From positions 20,033 to 84,032 of the forward strand of contig CAMDML010000003.1 in the NCBI GenBank assembly GCA_945902215.1: a DNA stretch of 64,000 bases, read 5' to 3'. The notes under the pieces are model-generated. The model was not told the origin of the DNA. It did no database searches and saw only the letters and a list, made by a program, of their open reading frames with translations. A program made the position numbers and the translations under genes. This DNA is from Klebsiella pneumoniae (GTDB lineage: Bacteria > Pseudomonadota > Gammaproteobacteria > Pseudomonadales > Pseudohongiellaceae). Every line of letters starts with the position of its first letter. Positions within the stretch are counted from its first letter, which is position 1. Positions 1 through 9,559 of the stretch are shown one piece after another.

Positions 1-1
1 G

Positions 2-109
2 CCAGGGCAGCATTACCTGCTTTATTGCGCCAAGGGAGTCATGAGCCGTCTGCATGCAACCCACCTGAAGGAATCGGGTTTTGCGAATGTCGGGGTGTAC
101 AGACCCTGA
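2..109 (+). CDS. thiI: ThiI C-terminal end (partial, cut by window edge)
   Basis: The frame beginning at base 2 is open and ends at TGA 107-109, giving the last 35 residues of a protein. The peptide contains [12 protein letters not shown] and ends [10 protein letters not shown], which matches the C-terminal rhodanese domain of ThiI, the tRNA uridine 4-sulfurtransferase that makes s4U8 and, in some bacteria, supplies sulfur for the thiamine thiazole. The Cys in LLYC is the persulfide-carrying cysteine of that domain. The rest of the gene lies to the left of the window. A thiI-typA pair is the order seen in Pseudomonas, which supports the call. The reading rests on a short peptide, but the match to the family ending is distinctive. 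Confidence 0.82.
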   Translation, partial: PGQHYLLYCAKGVMSRLHATHLKESGFANVGVYRP

Positions 110-193
110 CGACGGAGCCCTGTCGTCACCCCAGCGCAGGCCTTGGCGAACCCGGTGTTTTTAAGGACCGGGACTCTGGCCCCGGTCTGTGTG

Positions 194-199
194 TATAAT
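194..199 (+). promoter_or_regulatory. Candidate -10 box for typA
   Basis: A perfect TATAAT lies 52 bases before the chosen typA start. No good -35 hexamer is visible at the usual distance. Just upstream, ACCGGG (167-172) and CCCGGT (181-186) form a small inverted repeat that could be the end of the thiI transcript, although no T-run follows it. Confidence 0.45.
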
Positions 200-251
200 C
201 GCGCCCTTTTTGACCATCCGCACCTCCCATCTCCCCCCACAGGTTATTTCA

Positions 252-2075
252 GTGATAGAGAAGATTCGCAACATTGCCATCATCGCGCACGTCGACCATG
301 GCAAGACCACACTCGTCGACAAACTGCTGCAACAGTCAGGCACTCTCGCTGCAAATCGCGGAAAGGAAGTGGAGCGCGTGATGGACTCCAATGACCAGGA
401 GAAGGAGCGTGGCATCACGATTCTGGCGAAGAACACTGCCGTGCGCTGGAACGGCTTCCGCATCAACATCGTCGATACGCCCGGCCATGCTGACTTCGGT
501 GGTGAAGTGGAGCGCGTGTTGTCGATGGTGGATTCTGTTCTGCTACTGGTTGACGCCGTTGACGGGCCGATGCCGCAAACAAGATTCGTGACCTCGAAAG
601 CATTCGCACGCGGACTGAAGCCAATTGTTGTTATCAACAAGGTGGATCGTGAAGGCGCGCGTCCGGACTGGGTGCTCAACGAAGTGTTCGATCTCTTCGA
701 CCGGCTCGGCGCTACTGAAGAACAACTCGATTTTCCGGTGATCTACGCGTCCGCGCTGTTTGGCAAAGCAGGTCACGATCCGCTCAACCTCGAACCCAAC
801 ATGGATCCCTTGTTTCAGCTTGTTGTGGACAAAGTACAACCCCCGGAAGTGGATGACCAGGGTCCGTTGCAGATGCAGATCAGCGCGCTGGACTATTCGT
901 CCTACCTCGGCGTTATCGGCGTGGGCAGGATTACGCGCGGCAAAGTCAAAGTGAACATGCCGGTAGTGGTGCTGGATATTGAAGGCAAGAGCCGCAAAGC
1001 GAAGGTCGGTCTGGTCAAAACCTACATGGGCCTTGAGCGCATCGATGCAGCGGAAGCCAGTGCTGGCGACATCATCTGTATCACAGGTATTGATGATCTG
1101 CATATTTCCGACACCATCTGCGATCCGGAAAATCCGGAAATCCTGCCGCCATTGACTGTGGACGAGCCGACTGTGGTGATGACGTTTCAGGTCAATGATT
1201 CACCCTTCGCCGGATTGGAAGGCAAATACGTGACCAGCCGCAACATCAAGGAAAGACTCGAGCGCGAATTGATCCACAACGTTGCACTGCGCGTGGAGCC
1301 GGGCGAAACGGCAGACAAATTTGTGGTATCGGGTCGCGGCGAATTGCATTTGTCAGTGCTGATTGAAAGCATGCGCCGCGAAGGTTTCGAACTTGCCGTT
1401 TCCAGACCCCAGGTGATTCTCAAACAAGTCGATGGCCATACGCACGAACCTTTCGAAACACTGGTCATCGACATCGACGAACAGCATCAAGGTAGCGTGA
1501 TTGAAGAGCTCGGTAAGCGTAAGGCCGAAATGCAGGAAATGAGCACGGATGGCAAGGGCCGCACCCGCCTGAACTTCAACATCCCGACGCGCGGCTTGAT
1601 CGGCTTTCGCACCCAATTCATGAGCATGACCTCCGGTACCGGTATTCTCACGCACATATTCGACCGCTTCGGGCTGATGAAGCCTGGTGATATCGGTAGC
1701 CGCAGCAATGGCGTGATGATCTCGATGACCAAGGGCAAGACCCTGGCGTACTCAATGAACACGATCCAGGAACGCGGTCGCTTCTTCATCGAAACCGGCA
1801 CGGAAGTCTACGAAGGCATGATCGTCGGCCTGCACAGCCGTGAAAACGACATCGTGGTGAATCCCACCAAAGGTAAGCAGCTGACCAACATGCGCGCCGC
1901 CGGCAATGATGAAAACATTTTCCTGACTCCACCCATCCGCCACAGTTTGGAGCAGGCCATGGAGTTTATCGACAGTGATGAACTGGTGGAAATAACGCCC
2001 AACAGTATCCGCCTGCGCAAACGCTTCCTGACCGAAGCCGAACGCAAGCGTGCCGATCGCGGCCCACGCCAGTAA
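252..2075 (+). CDS. typA: Ribosome-associated GTPase TypA/BipA
   Basis: This 607-residue protein is a translational GTPase that binds the 70S ribosome and helps large-subunit assembly and growth under stress or cold. The G domain is at the N-terminus: the P-loop AHVDHGKTT at about residues 12-20, ERGITI in switch I, DTPGH in switch II and NKVD for guanine recognition. EF-G-like domains and the BipA-specific C-terminal domain follow. The start is taken as GTG 252, giving [19 protein letters not shown], which matches the family N-terminus and its usual length of about 607. An upstream in-frame ATG at 189 would overlap the candidate -10 box and add 21 atypical residues. The dtd gene follows after 23 bases and is probably co-transcribed. 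Confidence 0.97.
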   Translation: MIEKIRNIAIIAHVDHGKTTLVDKLLQQSGTLAANRGKEVERVMDSNDQEKERGITILAKNTAVRWNGFRINIVDTPGHADFGGEVERVLSMVDSVLLLVDAVDGPMPQTRFVTSKAFARGLKPIVVINKVDREGARPDWVLNEVFDLFDRLGATEEQLDFPVIYASALFGKAGHDPLNLEPNMDPLFQLVVDKVQPPEVDDQGPLQMQISALDYSSYLGVIGVGRITRGKVKVNMPVVVLDIEGKSRKAKVGLVKTYMGLERIDAAEASAGDIICITGIDDLHISDTICDPENPEILPPLTVDEPTVVMTFQVNDSPFAGLEGKYVTSRNIKERLERELIHNVALRVEPGETADKFVVSGRGELHLSVLIESMRREGFELAVSRPQVILKQVDGHTHEPFETLVIDIDEQHQGSVIEELGKRKAEMQEMSTDGKGRTRLNFNIPTRGLIGFRTQFMSMTSGTGILTHIFDRFGLMKPGDIGSRSNGVMISMTKGKTLAYSMNTIQERGRFFIETGTEVYEGMIVGLHSRENDIVVNPTKGKQLTNMRAAGNDENIFLTPPIRHSLEQAMEFIDSDELVEITPNSIRLRKRFLTEAERKRADRGPRQ

Positions 2076-2098
2076 GGATAGATGCGCCGGAGTTACCG

Positions 2099-2536
2099 AT
2101 GCTTGCCCTCATCCAGCGCGTTACAAAAGCCAGAGTTGAAGTGGCCGGAGAAACGGTTGGGGCGATAGAGCAGGGCTTACTGGTGTTGCTCGGCGTTGAG
2201 CGTGAAGACAGTACTGCCGAGGCCGAGCGGTTGCTGAAGAAAGTGTTGGCCTATCGCGTGTTCGCCGATGGCGAAGGCAAGATGAATCTTTCTGTGCAGG
2301 ATGTGCAGGGCGGCTTGCTGGTGGTGTCGCAGTTCACGCTGGTTGCCGATACAGGGAAGGGATTGCGGCCCAGTTTCTCTGGTGCGAAGGCGCCATCTGA
2401 AGCAGAACAACTCTACGACTGGTTTTTAAGCAAAGCGCGCAAGGCGCATTCGATGGTGGCGGCCGGGCGTTTTGCTGCCGACATGCAGGTCAGTCTGGTG
2501 AACGATGGGCCGGTGACCTTTCTACTCAAAAGCTAG
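2099..2536 (+). CDS. dtd: D-aminoacyl-tRNA deacylase
   Basis: At 145 residues this is the usual length for Dtd, the homodimeric cytoplasmic enzyme that hydrolyses D-aminoacyl-tRNAs and Gly-tRNA(Ala) as a proofreading step. The two active-site signatures are visible: SQFTL near residue 80 and the cross-dimer Gly-cisPro motif in NDGPVTF near the C-terminus. The start [15 protein letters not shown] is the typical Dtd N-terminus. It lies 23 bases after typA on the same strand and converges on tatC, with only 11 bases between the two stop codons and no obvious terminator in that gap. Confidence 0.96.
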   Translation: MLALIQRVTKARVEVAGETVGAIEQGLLVLLGVEREDSTAEAERLLKKVLAYRVFADGEGKMNLSVQDVQGGLLVVSQFTLVADTGKGLRPSFSGAKAPSEAEQLYDWFLSKARKAHSMVAAGRFAADMQVSLVNDGPVTFLLKS

Positions 2537-2547
2537 GCAACGCCCCT

Positions 2548-3333
2548 TTATTCTTTTGCTTCACTCTCTGCTGTGACTTTATAAACCATGCGGCTGGCAA
2601 TGATGCCGGCCTCATATAGCAGGCACATTGGAATCGCCATCAGGACCATGGAGTAAGGATCCGCTGGGGTGACCACCATTGCCACCGTAAAGCAGCCGAT
2701 GATCGCATAGGGTCTTTTCTCGACAAGTCCATCCGGTGTAACCACGCCAGAAACCACCAATAGCACGGTGGCTACCGGTATTTCGAACACCAGTCCGAAC
2801 GCCAGAAACAATCCCATAACGAAATCCAGATACGAAGTGATATCGGTCTGAACCGTGACATTTTCCGGCGCGATATTGGTGAAAAACTCGAACATGAAGC
2901 CCAGGATCAGGAAATAGGAAAACGCAACACCCGTATAGAACAGGACCACGCTGGAAATGATGATCGGCAGGGTGATGCGGATTTCGTTCTTGTAGAGTCC
3001 GGGTGAGATGAAAGCCCAAGCCTGATGCAGCAGATAGGGGATGCAGATAAACACAGCGACCATGAAGGTCAGCTTGAACGGGGCAAGGAAGGGATCGAGC
3101 ACACGCGTTGCGATCATATGCTCGCCGACTGCCGGATCGAGCACGGAGGTCAGTGGTTCGGCAACGAAGGTATAAATGTCATTGGCCCAGTACACCAACG
3201 CCAGAAACACCACGATGACAGCAATAAAGGCGCGCACGATGCGGTCCCGTAATTCAACCAGATGCGAGATGAGCGGCTGCTCTTTGATATCCTGCTCCTT
3301 CTCGTCCACTGGGGGTTTCTCTTTGGCGGTCAT
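2548..3333 (-). CDS. tatC: Twin-arginine translocase subunit TatC
   Basis: TatC (261 residues) is the polytopic inner-membrane receptor that, with TatB, recognises twin-arginine signal peptides and nucleates the Tat pore for folded proteins. Six hydrophobic segments can be picked out. The family N-terminus is present after a 15-residue charged leader: [13 protein letters not shown], then [14 protein letters not shown] in the middle. The start codon overlaps the tatB stop by four bases (ATGA, 3330-3333), so the two are translationally coupled. The C-terminal tail is short and charged. It is the last gene of a tatA-tatB-tatC set. Confidence 0.97.
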   Translation of the reverse strand: MTAKEKPPVDEKEQDIKEQPLISHLVELRDRIVRAFIAVIVVFLALVYWANDIYTFVAEPLTSVLDPAVGEHMIATRVLDPFLAPFKLTFMVAVFICIPYLLHQAWAFISPGLYKNEIRITLPIIISSVVLFYTGVAFSYFLILGFMFEFFTNIAPENVTVQTDITSYLDFVMGLFLAFGLVFEIPVATVLLVVSGVVTPDGLVEKRPYAIIGCFTVAMVVTPADPYSMVLMAIPMCLLYEAGIIASRMVYKVTAESEAKE

Positions 3334-3833
3334 GCTTTGGCGTCGGTTTCTGGTGCGGTTGCAGCTGGCACAATAGCTGGCTGCGTTTCTGTGGCAGGTG
3401 CTGCAGTGACGGCGACAGAGTCGCTGAGTAGTGTTGGCTGCACGGTCGGTGACGGTGCGCTTGTAGCAGCAGCAGTAGTAGTTGTAGTAGCGGCAGCAGG
3501 AGCCGGATTGCTGGTGAAGGCGGCCGCTTGTGCTTCAAGTTCAACATTCTTGCGAAACTCGTCAGTTTGTTTCTTGACGGTATTCACCGCTTCGTTGACC
3601 TGCGCCTTGGTCTGCTTGAACTTGTCCATGATTGCTTCGTTGCGCAGCTGGCGGCGGATTTCGTCGGCACCAATCTCCTTTTCAATATCCATTTTGATGG
3701 TGTTGAAGCTGCGCTTGAGCCGGCCGACCCACAGGCTCGTCGTGCGTATGGCTCCTGGCAGCTTTTCCGGCCCGAGCACCAGCAGGGCAACGACGCCGAG
3801 CAGAATCAGTTCAAAAAAACCAATATTATCCAT
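3330..3833 (-). CDS. tatB: Sec-independent translocase protein TatB
   Basis: The 167-residue protein has one N-terminal membrane helix (about residues 5-21), the TatB hallmark Glu in FFELIL, the hinge LGPEKLP and an amphipathic helix beginning [14 protein letters not shown]. This is followed by a charged coiled-coil-like stretch and a long Ala/Thr/Pro-rich tail (about residues 107-167) that looks disordered and is encoded by short repeated triplets. TatB forms the signal-peptide receptor with TatC. It lies nine bases after tatA and overlaps tatC by four bases. PEKLP rather than TKKL separates it from the two TatA proteins of this locus. Confidence 0.95.
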   Translation of the reverse strand: MDNIGFFELILLGVVALLVLGPEKLPGAIRTTSLWVGRLKRSFNTIKMDIEKEIGADEIRRQLRNEAIMDKFKQTKAQVNEAVNTVKKQTDEFRKNVELEAQAAAFTSNPAPAAATTTTTAAATSAPSPTVQPTLLSDSVAVTAAPATETQPAIVPAATAPETDAKA

Positions 3834-3842
3834 CTATGGCTC

Positions 3843-4070
3843 TTAGCGCTTCTCATCCACGTTTTCGGATGTAACTTTATTGACGCTGTTGTCGCTGCCA
3901 GGAAGTTGCTGTTGGGTTTCGTCCTTCTTCTTGTCATCTTCCATCGCATCCTTGAAGCCTTTGATGGCACTACCCATATCTGAACCCAGATTTTTCAGCT
4001 TCTTGGTGCCGAACACAAGCACGATGACCACCAACAGGATGAGGAGATGTGAAAGACTGAATGCGCCCAT
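3843..4070 (-). CDS. tatA: Twin-arginine translocase subunit TatA
   Basis: Starting at ATG 4070, with a GGAG ribosome site seven bases upstream (GGAGCTCATTATG), this gives a 75-residue TatA. A single membrane helix (about residues 5-21) leads to the [10 protein letters not shown] hinge, and an amphipathic helix ([14 protein letters not shown]) and a charged tail follow. TatA oligomers form the transport-competent part of the Tat system. An upstream in-frame extension to 4166 lacks TatA similarity and is rejected. The gene lies 55 bases after hisE and nine bases before tatB. A second, very similar TatA is encoded at 4876-5091. Confidence 0.96.
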   Translation of the reverse strand: MGAFSLSHLLILLVVIVLVFGTKKLKNLGSDMGSAIKGFKDAMEDDKKKDETQQQLPGSDNSVNKVTSENVDEKR

Positions 4071-4125
4071 AATGAGCTCCTGAAAATTAATGGCGTGAAT
4101 GGACTGTAGTTGGAGCGCTATTCTA

Positions 4126-4452
4126 TCAGCGCCGTGCCGCTTTTTCTTCCAGCCCGGACACGCCAAAGCGGCGTTCGAGCTCTTTCAGTACTTCCGCAGG
4201 TGTGCAGTCCAGTTGCGCCAGCATGATCAGCGTGTGGAACCAGAGGTCGGCTGTCTCGCCAATGAGCTTGTCCTTACCCGCGCCTTGTTCCACGTCGCGC
4301 GCGGCAAGGATTGTTTCAATGGTTTCTTCGCCCACTTTTTCCAGAATTTTGTTCAGGCCGGCGTGTTGCAGCTTCGCCACGTAGGAAGAGTCCGGGCTTG
4401 CATGCCTGCGCTCTGCGATGATGGCGGCGAGTTTGTTCAGCGTGTCGCTCAT
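4126..4452 (-). CDS. hisE: Phosphoribosyl-ATP pyrophosphatase
   Basis: HisE hydrolyses phosphoribosyl-ATP to phosphoribosyl-AMP, the second step of histidine biosynthesis. The 108-residue protein begins [12 protein letters not shown] at ATG 4452, which overlaps the hisI stop in an ATGA junction (4449-4452). The MazG-like helical fold is recognisable from [13 protein letters not shown], with the acidic metal-binding residues, and from the later [13 protein letters not shown]. hisI and hisE are separate genes here, as in Pseudomonas, whereas enterobacteria have a fused HisIE. It lies between hisI and tatA on the same strand. Confidence 0.96.
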   Translation of the reverse strand: MSDTLNKLAAIIAERRHASPDSSYVAKLQHAGLNKILEKVGEETIETILAARDVEQGAGKDKLIGETADLWFHTLIMLAQLDCTPAEVLKELERRFGVSGLEEKAARR

Positions 4453-4817
4453 ACGATCTTCAACTCCTGCCAAGTGCCTTCTGGCGTCAGGCGCCGGTAA
4501 TAACAACTGGCGCGCCCGGTGTGGCAAGCGATCCCACCCAACTGTTCAACAATGTAGATCACGCTGTCGCCATCGCAATCGAGCAGAATGCCATGGAGGG
4601 CCTGCACATGTCCGGATTCCTCGCCCTTGCGCCATATGCGCTGTTTCGACCGTGACCAGTAGATGGCGCGATTTTCCGCCACCGTCAGGCGCAGAGCTTC
4701 GCTATTGGCGAAAGCCTGCATCAGAATTGCGCCGGTTTGCCAGTCCTGCGCAATGACTGGCACGAGGCCGTTGTTGGCGTCAAAGCAGATGGCATCGAGC
4801 CAGGAAGGGGATTGCAT
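4449..4817 (-). CDS. hisI: Phosphoribosyl-AMP cyclohydrolase
   Basis: HisI opens the adenine ring of phosphoribosyl-AMP, the third step of histidine biosynthesis, using Zn and Mg. The protein shows the family core: GLVPVIAQD, the [18 protein letters not shown] substrate loop, the metal site DCDGD, and [11 protein letters not shown] with the zinc cysteines. The start is uncertain. ATG 4817 gives 122 residues and fits the family N-terminus (SWLDAICFD), but it has no clear ribosome site. A TTG at 4892 would extend it by 25 atypical residues and overlap the upstream tatA paralogue. It is coupled to hisE by an ATGA overlap. Confidence 0.95.
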   Translation of the reverse strand: MQSPSWLDAICFDANNGLVPVIAQDWQTGAILMQAFANSEALRLTVAENRAIYWSRSKQRIWRKGEESGHVQALHGILLDCDGDSVIYIVEQLGGIACHTGRASCYYRRLTPEGTWQELKIV

Positions 4818-4875
4818 GGGTGTTGCCGAGATCGGTAGCGCTGAGGAGCCTTCAGCGGTTTTAAATGAGGAGTAT

Positions 4876-5091
4876 TCAGCGAGGGTCTTCAACCCGTTCG
4901 GATTTCACGTCTATCGTGTCGCCTTCACCAGTTTCCTCGGGCTTCTTGCCGTCATCCATGGCGCTCTTGAAACCTTTGATAGCGCCGCCCAGATCAGAGC
5001 CCAGAGTCTTCAGCTTTTTGGTGCCAAAGATCAGCATGATGATGGCCAATAAAATGAGCAGTTTCCAGATGCTAAAAGCCCCAGCGCCCAT
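4876..5091 (-). CDS. Second TatA/TatE-type translocase subunit
   Basis: A second TatA-like protein of 71 residues starts at ATG 5091 behind GGGAG. It begins [18 protein letters not shown], then has [20 protein letters not shown]. The hinge FGTKKLK and the amphipathic helix are nearly the same as in the tatA at 3843-4070. It therefore looks like a recent paralogue, comparable in role to E. coli TatE, and could form or modify Tat pores. Its position between ubiB and hisI is not part of the usual ubiB-hisI-hisE-tatABC order. It has a candidate promoter of its own in the gap before it and ends 58 bases before the hisI start. Both copies look intact. Confidence 0.9.
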   Translation of the reverse strand: MGAGAFSIWKLLILLAIIMLIFGTKKLKTLGSDLGGAIKGFKSAMDDGKKPEETGEGDTIDVKSERVEDPR

Positions 5092-5110
5092 AGTTAACTC
5101 CCGGAAATTC

Positions 5111-5140
5111 CTAATATTTTTCCTAAGCCCGTATTCGCAA
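5111..5140 (-). promoter_or_regulatory. Candidate promoter for tatA2-hisI-hisE-tatABC
   Basis: Read on the minus strand, TTGCGA (5135-5140) and TATTAG (5111-5116) are 18 bases apart and lie 20 bases or more before the second tatA. This could start a transcript covering the second tatA, hisI, hisE and tatABC independently of ubiB. The match is moderate. Confidence 0.35.
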
Positions 5141-5152
5141 CTGAACGAAGTG

Positions 5153-5181
5153 TGCCACAGAAGGATGAATAAATTGTGGCA
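5153..5181. repeat. 7-bp perfect inverted repeat between ubiB and tatA2
   Basis: TGCCACA (5153-5159) and TGTGGCA (5175-5181) are perfect inverted arms separated by 15 AT-rich bases, just after the ubiB stop and upstream of the candidate tatA2 promoter. There is no T-run in the direction of transcription, so it may be an operator or an RNA stem rather than an intrinsic terminator. Confidence 0.4.
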
Positions 5182-5192
5182 GCTAGCATACC

Positions 5193-6755
5193 TTATTTTG
5201 TCAGCAGGGCGTACAAAGCCCCCAAAACCGCAAGCAAGAGCAGAACAACCAGAGAATAGGCCCGGCGATTCGTAACAGTCAGGGATTGTTCCAGTTGGCG
5301 GACCCGCTGGGCCATATCTCGTAACTGCTGTTGTCCTGCTCCCTGCTCTTCCAGCGCCTTGAAGAGCATCTCGGGGAGCTCCGGGGCCTGCTCCAGCCAC
5401 TCGGGCAGTTTTTCCTTCATCTTGCGCAGATTGGCCAGCGGCGATAGCCGTTCGCGCTGCCATTTTTCCAGAAACGGCATTGCCGTTTGCCAGAGGTCGA
5501 GTTCGGGGTAAAGCTGCTTGCCCAGGCCTTCGATGTTCAGCAGCGTCTTCTGCAGCAATACGAGCGAGGGCTGCACTTCCATGTTGAAGCGGCCGGCGGT
5601 GCGGAAAAGTTGTAACAAGAGTTGGCCGAAAGATATGTCGCTGAGCGGTTTCTGGAAGATTGGTTCACAGACGGTACGCATTGTGGCTTCAAACGCGGGG
5701 ATCGGCGTGTCGGATGGCACCCAGCCGCATTCGACATGCAACTCCGCAACACGCCGATAGTCTTGCTTGAAGATTGCCAGCAGGTTGCGTGCAAGGTACT
5801 GCTGGTCGTCGCGGCTCAGGCTGCCGATTATCGCGCAGTCGAGTGCAATGTATTGCGGGTTGTCTTTGTGTTCGCGCGACACATACACGTTGCCCGGATG
5901 CATGTCGGCATGGAAGAAGCTGTGGTTGAACACCTGCGTGAAGAAAATCTCCACGCCGGTTTCCGCCAGGCGTTTAATGTTGATGCCGGCGGAGCGCAAC
6001 TCGTCTATGTGGCTGACCGGGATGCCGTAGATGCGCTCCATGACCAGCACATTCTGGCGGCAGTAGTCCCAGTACACTTTCGGCACATATAAAAGCGGTG
6101 AATCCTTGAAGTTGCGGCCGAGCTGCGCGGTATTGGCCGCTTCGCTTAGCAGGTTCAACTCGTCGAAGATAACATGCTCGTAGTCGCGCACGACTTCACG
6201 CAAGCGGAGGCGCTTGCCGCCTGCAACGCGGGCATCAACCAATGCGGCAATACTGTGCAGCAGAGCTATGTCGTCGGTGATGATCTTGTCTATGCCAGGT
6301 CGGATCACCTTGATGACGACTTCTTCGCCGCTCAACAAGCGCGCAGTGTGGACCTGCGCCACCGATGCTGAAGCAAGCGGTACAATATCAAAGCGGGTGA
6401 ATTTTTCTGTCAGCGGATAGCCAAGCGCGGACTCGATCAACCGTTTGGCTTCGGCGCCGTCAAAAGGTGCGACCTTGTCCTGCAGCAGTGCCAACTCATC
6501 GGCAAGTGGGGTGGGTACCAGGTCGCGCCGGGTGGAAAGCAACTGGCCGAACTTGATAAAGATCGGGCCCAACTCTTCGAGTGCAAGCCGCAGACGCACA
6601 GCCTGACTCAGTTGCGCGAGTTCGGAGCGCGTAACAACCTGCAGCCCAAGGAGTAGCACCAACGTGCGCGTGCCTGGTACCGCCGCAAGGAGCTCGCCTA
6701 GACGATAGCGCACTGCGGTGCGGTAAATCTTGAGTAATCTCAGATACTTCTGCAT
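5193..6755 (-). CDS. ubiB: Ubiquinone biosynthesis atypical kinase/ATPase UbiB
   Basis: UbiB (520 residues from ATG 6755, [13 protein letters not shown]) is a protein-kinase-like ATPase needed for the aerobic steps of ubiquinone synthesis. Family signatures are visible: the KxGQ motif in [16 protein letters not shown], the Ala-rich nucleotide loop [12 protein letters not shown] in place of a Gly-rich loop, the VIKVIRP lysine and HADMHPGN in the catalytic region. The C-terminus carries a hydrophobic anchor (about the last 23 residues). A GTG at 6785 would add ten residues. ubiJ and ubiE lie nearby on the same strand but are separated from ubiB by a divergent hydrolase gene, which breaks up the usual ubiE-ubiJ-ubiB cluster. 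Confidence 0.96.
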   Translation of the reverse strand: MQKYLRLLKIYRTAVRYRLGELLAAVPGTRTLVLLLGLQVVTRSELAQLSQAVRLRLALEELGPIFIKFGQLLSTRRDLVPTPLADELALLQDKVAPFDGAEAKRLIESALGYPLTEKFTRFDIVPLASASVAQVHTARLLSGEEVVIKVIRPGIDKIITDDIALLHSIAALVDARVAGGKRLRLREVVRDYEHVIFDELNLLSEAANTAQLGRNFKDSPLLYVPKVYWDYCRQNVLVMERIYGIPVSHIDELRSAGINIKRLAETGVEIFFTQVFNHSFFHADMHPGNVYVSREHKDNPQYIALDCAIIGSLSRDDQQYLARNLLAIFKQDYRRVAELHVECGWVPSDTPIPAFEATMRTVCEPIFQKPLSDISFGQLLLQLFRTAGRFNMEVQPSLVLLQKTLLNIEGLGKQLYPELDLWQTAMPFLEKWQRERLSPLANLRKMKEKLPEWLEQAPELPEMLFKALEEQGAGQQQLRDMAQRVRQLEQSLTVTNRRAYSLVVLLLLAVLGALYALLTK

Positions 6756-6878
6756 GCTAAACAGTGTCGGCGATGGGGCGGCCACAATAGCCTAAAAGGC
6801 GTACGAGGGCAAAAATACAAGAATCTCCACTCCAACAATATCCCCTACAAAATTCTCAACAATAAAACGGAGCAACCC

Positions 6879-8114
6879 ATGATTTCGCTCAAGCAAGCAT
6901 CCAAACCTCTGGCCAGCGCGTTACTTGTTTTCGCCTCGGTACACGTTGATGCCCAGATCCTCAGCGAAGAAGGTGCGGTTGAGCTGGACCGATATCTGGC
7001 GGAGACCATCGGCACCACGCGCATTCCCGGGTTGGTGGCGCTGGTCGTCAACAAGGACGGCATCCTTTACGAAAATAGTTTTGGCCTGATGGAAAGCGCC
7101 AACAACAAACCGATGAGCACTGATGCGATCTTCAACATGGCTTCGATGACAAAGCCCATCACGTCTACGCTGATCATGATGTTGATAGAGGAAGGCAAGG
7201 TGGAACTGGACGCCCCCGTCAGTACCTATCTGCCCGCACTGACCAACCAGCAGGTATTCACAGCGTTCAATCAGGACAATGGCATTTTCACTGCCGAGCC
7301 GGTCAAGAACGGAATGACTGTGCGGCAGTTGCTCACCCACACCTCCGGGATCGGCTACACCTTCACCAGCGACATCCTCAATAAACTGATGACCGGAGTA
7401 CCGGGCGCGCGCGCAACCTCGTATCCACTATTGTTCGAGCCCGGCACGCTGTGGCATTACGGCGAAAGCACAAGGGTGCTGGGCGAAATCGTTGCCGCTG
7501 TCACGGGCCAGGAACTGTATACCTACATGAAGGAGCGGCTGCTCGATCCGCTCGGGATGCAAGACACCAGCTACGATATTGCTGCTGAAAAGAACAGTCG
7601 TGTTGTCACTGTGCATCACAGCGACGGCACGCAGTTGATCGAGACTCCGAAAACGGCTGGGGCAATCAGCTCGCCGCACAACGGTGACGGTGGTTTGTCC
7701 GGTACTGCAAATGATTATTCGAAGTTCATCCGTCTGATCCTGAACAATGGCAACGTCAATGGCAAGCAGTTGCTGAAACCTGAGACGGTGGCGCTGATGA
7801 GCCAGTCCGGCACCGGAGATGTGCGAGTTCAGACGATGCATAGCACCAACACCTTGGTCAGCGAGGATTTTCCGCTAGGTGCCGGTATTGATACATATGC
7901 GCTTGGTTTCCAGCGCACTGAAGCACAGATGCCCGGCCTGCGCTCGGTTGGAAGCCTGGCTTGGGCCGGAATCTTCAACACCGAATTCTGGATCGATCCG
8001 GAGAAGGAGATCGGCGCGGTACTGATGATGCAGTACATGCCGTTCTATGATGCCGATGCCATTGCTGTGTTACAGGGTTTTGAGCAGAGGGTCTACAGCA
8101 ACCTTGAAGAATAA
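6879..8114 (+). CDS. Serine hydrolase, class C beta-lactamase/esterase family
   Basis: This 411-residue protein has a signal peptide ending near ASVHVDA-Q (residue 25) and is probably periplasmic. The beta-lactamase/transpeptidase-like fold is indicated by Ser89-Met-Thr-Lys92 (SxxK nucleophile motif), Tyr194-Gly-Glu (the YxN-type motif, with Glu in place of Asn) and the family segments LLTHTSGIGY and PLGMQDTSY. Proteins of this type include esterases and peptidases as well as beta-lactamases; the substrate cannot be told. It is transcribed alone, divergent from ubiB and convergent with ubiJ, and sits inside what is normally the ubiE-ubiJ-ubiB cluster, so it is probably an insertion. Confidence 0.88.
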   Translation: MISLKQASKPLASALLVFASVHVDAQILSEEGAVELDRYLAETIGTTRIPGLVALVVNKDGILYENSFGLMESANNKPMSTDAIFNMASMTKPITSTLIMMLIEEGKVELDAPVSTYLPALTNQQVFTAFNQDNGIFTAEPVKNGMTVRQLLTHTSGIGYTFTSDILNKLMTGVPGARATSYPLLFEPGTLWHYGESTRVLGEIVAAVTGQELYTYMKERLLDPLGMQDTSYDIAAEKNSRVVTVHHSDGTQLIETPKTAGAISSPHNGDGGLSGTANDYSKFIRLILNNGNVNGKQLLKPETVALMSQSGTGDVRVQTMHSTNTLVSEDFPLGAGIDTYALGFQRTEAQMPGLRSVGSLAWAGIFNTEFWIDPEKEIGAVLMMQYMPFYDADAIAVLQGFEQRVYSNLEE

Positions 8115-8142
8115 GCGGGAGATCAGTTGCAACTGAACTGCA

Positions 8143-8760
8143 TCATGGTGTTGAAAGATATTGCTGCAGCCGAGCCTGCAGACGGTCGGCCCGCAACTGC
8201 AGTTCGGAGATTTCATGGTAAAAAGTTTCTAGTTCGGTGGCAGTTGGCAACACGCCTGATTCTTCATGCAGATAATCACTGACATCCTCCTGCAAGCGGC
8301 TGCCCGTCTTCCGTATATATGCGCCTGCCTCGCGCAGTCCGCTGGCAAGCGTTTGCGTCGGAATATCACCGATTATTTTGCCCAGTTGATATTCCCAGTC
8401 GATATCGAGATCAAGCAGCAGCGCCTGCAACTCCTGAACGAATGCCGTATCGCCGCGCAATTCGACGTTCTTGTTGCGCAGATTGTCAATGTGCTCGCGC
8501 CGCAACAGCAAGCCCAGCAGCGCGGAAGCAGTACCGTGCAGGCTCGCAGTGGATTCGCCATCATGAGGCGGGGCGAAATGCAGGCCTGTGCTACGAACAC
8601 TGATATACAGCGTTATCTGCGGTTGCGAGGCATACAAAGCCAGCGTGCGACCATCCAGCTTCAGCAGGCGCGCCTGGCTTGTGAGGTCGAGAGCCAGGAC
8701 GCCGTTGATCGAGCGTTCCAGCGGGAGTAACAGTGCGGTTTGCAGCAGAGCAAAGGACAT
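8143..8760 (-). CDS. ubiJ: Ubiquinone biosynthesis accessory factor UbiJ (SCP2 domain)
   Basis: The 205-residue protein follows directly on ubiE: its ATG (8758-8760) abuts the ubiE stop. UbiJ is a soluble lipid-binding accessory protein of the Ubi metabolon. The N-terminal half resembles the SCP2 domain (SINGVLALDLTSQARLLKLDGR, then GTASALLGLLL), and the C-terminal part is a helical, probably coiled-coil tail (ELETFYHEISELQLRADRL). The call rests on this domain pattern together with the conserved position after ubiE. Confidence 0.9.
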   Translation of the reverse strand: MSFALLQTALLLPLERSINGVLALDLTSQARLLKLDGRTLALYASQPQITLYISVRSTGLHFAPPHDGESTASLHGTASALLGLLLRREHIDNLRNKNVELRGDTAFVQELQALLLDLDIDWEYQLGKIIGDIPTQTLASGLREAGAYIRKTGSRLQEDVSDYLHEESGVLPTATELETFYHEISELQLRADRLQARLQQYLSTP

Positions 8761-9522
8761 CTAGGCAACCTTGTAGCCGATGTGAATCGCGCAGATGCCG
8801 CCCATGACATCGTGATACTGGCAGCGTGCGAAACCGGCATCGAGCACCATTTGCTTGAGTGTTTCCTGGTCGGGATGCATGCGAATCGATTCAACGAGAT
8901 ATTGGTAGCTGGCACTGTCACCCATCACAAGCTTGCCGGCCAGTGGCCAGAGTTTCGAGTAGATGTCGTAGGCCTTCCCCACCAGCGGGGAGCGCGGTTT
9001 GGAGAATTCCAGCACCAGTACGCGGCCACCGGGCTTGCAGGCACGGTACATTGAGCGCAGAGCCGCGTCCTTGGTGGTGACGTTGCGCAGTCCGTAGGCA
9101 ATCACAATGCAGTCGAAGCTGTTGTCCGCGAAGGGCAGGCATTCGGCATTGGCCAGCGTGTAGCTAATGTTGCCAGGCTGTCCGGCATCGATGATCCGGT
9201 CGCGTCCCACGGCAACCATGGATTCGTTGATGTCGGCGAGAACGATCTGGCCAGCGCTGCCCACAAGCGGGGCAAACAACAAGCTGAAATCGCCGGTGCC
9301 GCCGGCAAGATCAAGCACTTGCTGTCCAAGACGCACTGCGCTCAGTTCCACCGTATAGCGTTTGATCAGCCGATGGGTTCCCAGCGACACAACGTCATTC
9401 ATCAGGTCGTATTTCGGCGCGACTGAATGGAAGACCTTACCAACCAGCGTGGATTTTTCCGCCACCGGGACTTCCTGATAGCCGAAATGCGTGGTCTTGT
9501 CGGAGTTGGGAGTATCGTTCAT
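8761..9522 (-). CDS. ubiE: Ubiquinone/menaquinone C-methyltransferase UbiE
   Basis: UbiE (253 residues) methylates 2-polyprenyl-6-methoxy-1,4-benzoquinol with S-adenosylmethionine in ubiquinone synthesis (and demethylmenaquinol where menaquinone is made). The SAM-binding motif I is [11 protein letters not shown]. The family signatures [20 protein letters not shown] and AYGLRNVT are present, as is the C-terminal [18 protein letters not shown]. The first 18 residues are a polar leader. It is followed without a gap by ubiJ. Confidence 0.97.
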   Translation of the reverse strand: MNDTPNSDKTTHFGYQEVPVAEKSTLVGKVFHSVAPKYDLMNDVVSLGTHRLIKRYTVELSAVRLGQQVLDLAGGTGDFSLLFAPLVGSAGQIVLADINESMVAVGRDRIIDAGQPGNISYTLANAECLPFADNSFDCIVIAYGLRNVTTKDAALRSMYRACKPGGRVLVLEFSKPRSPLVGKAYDIYSKLWPLAGKLVMGDSASYQYLVESIRMHPDQETLKQMVLDAGFARCQYHDVMGGICAIHIGYKVA

Positions 9523-9559
9523 GGGCGAAGCGTTGAATGGATTCCGGTCATTGTAGCGG

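Noticed and set aside
165..188. ACCGGG/CCCGGT inverted repeat after thiI as a terminator
   Set aside because: Short stem and no T-run; it lies directly before the TATAAT of typA, so its role is unclear.
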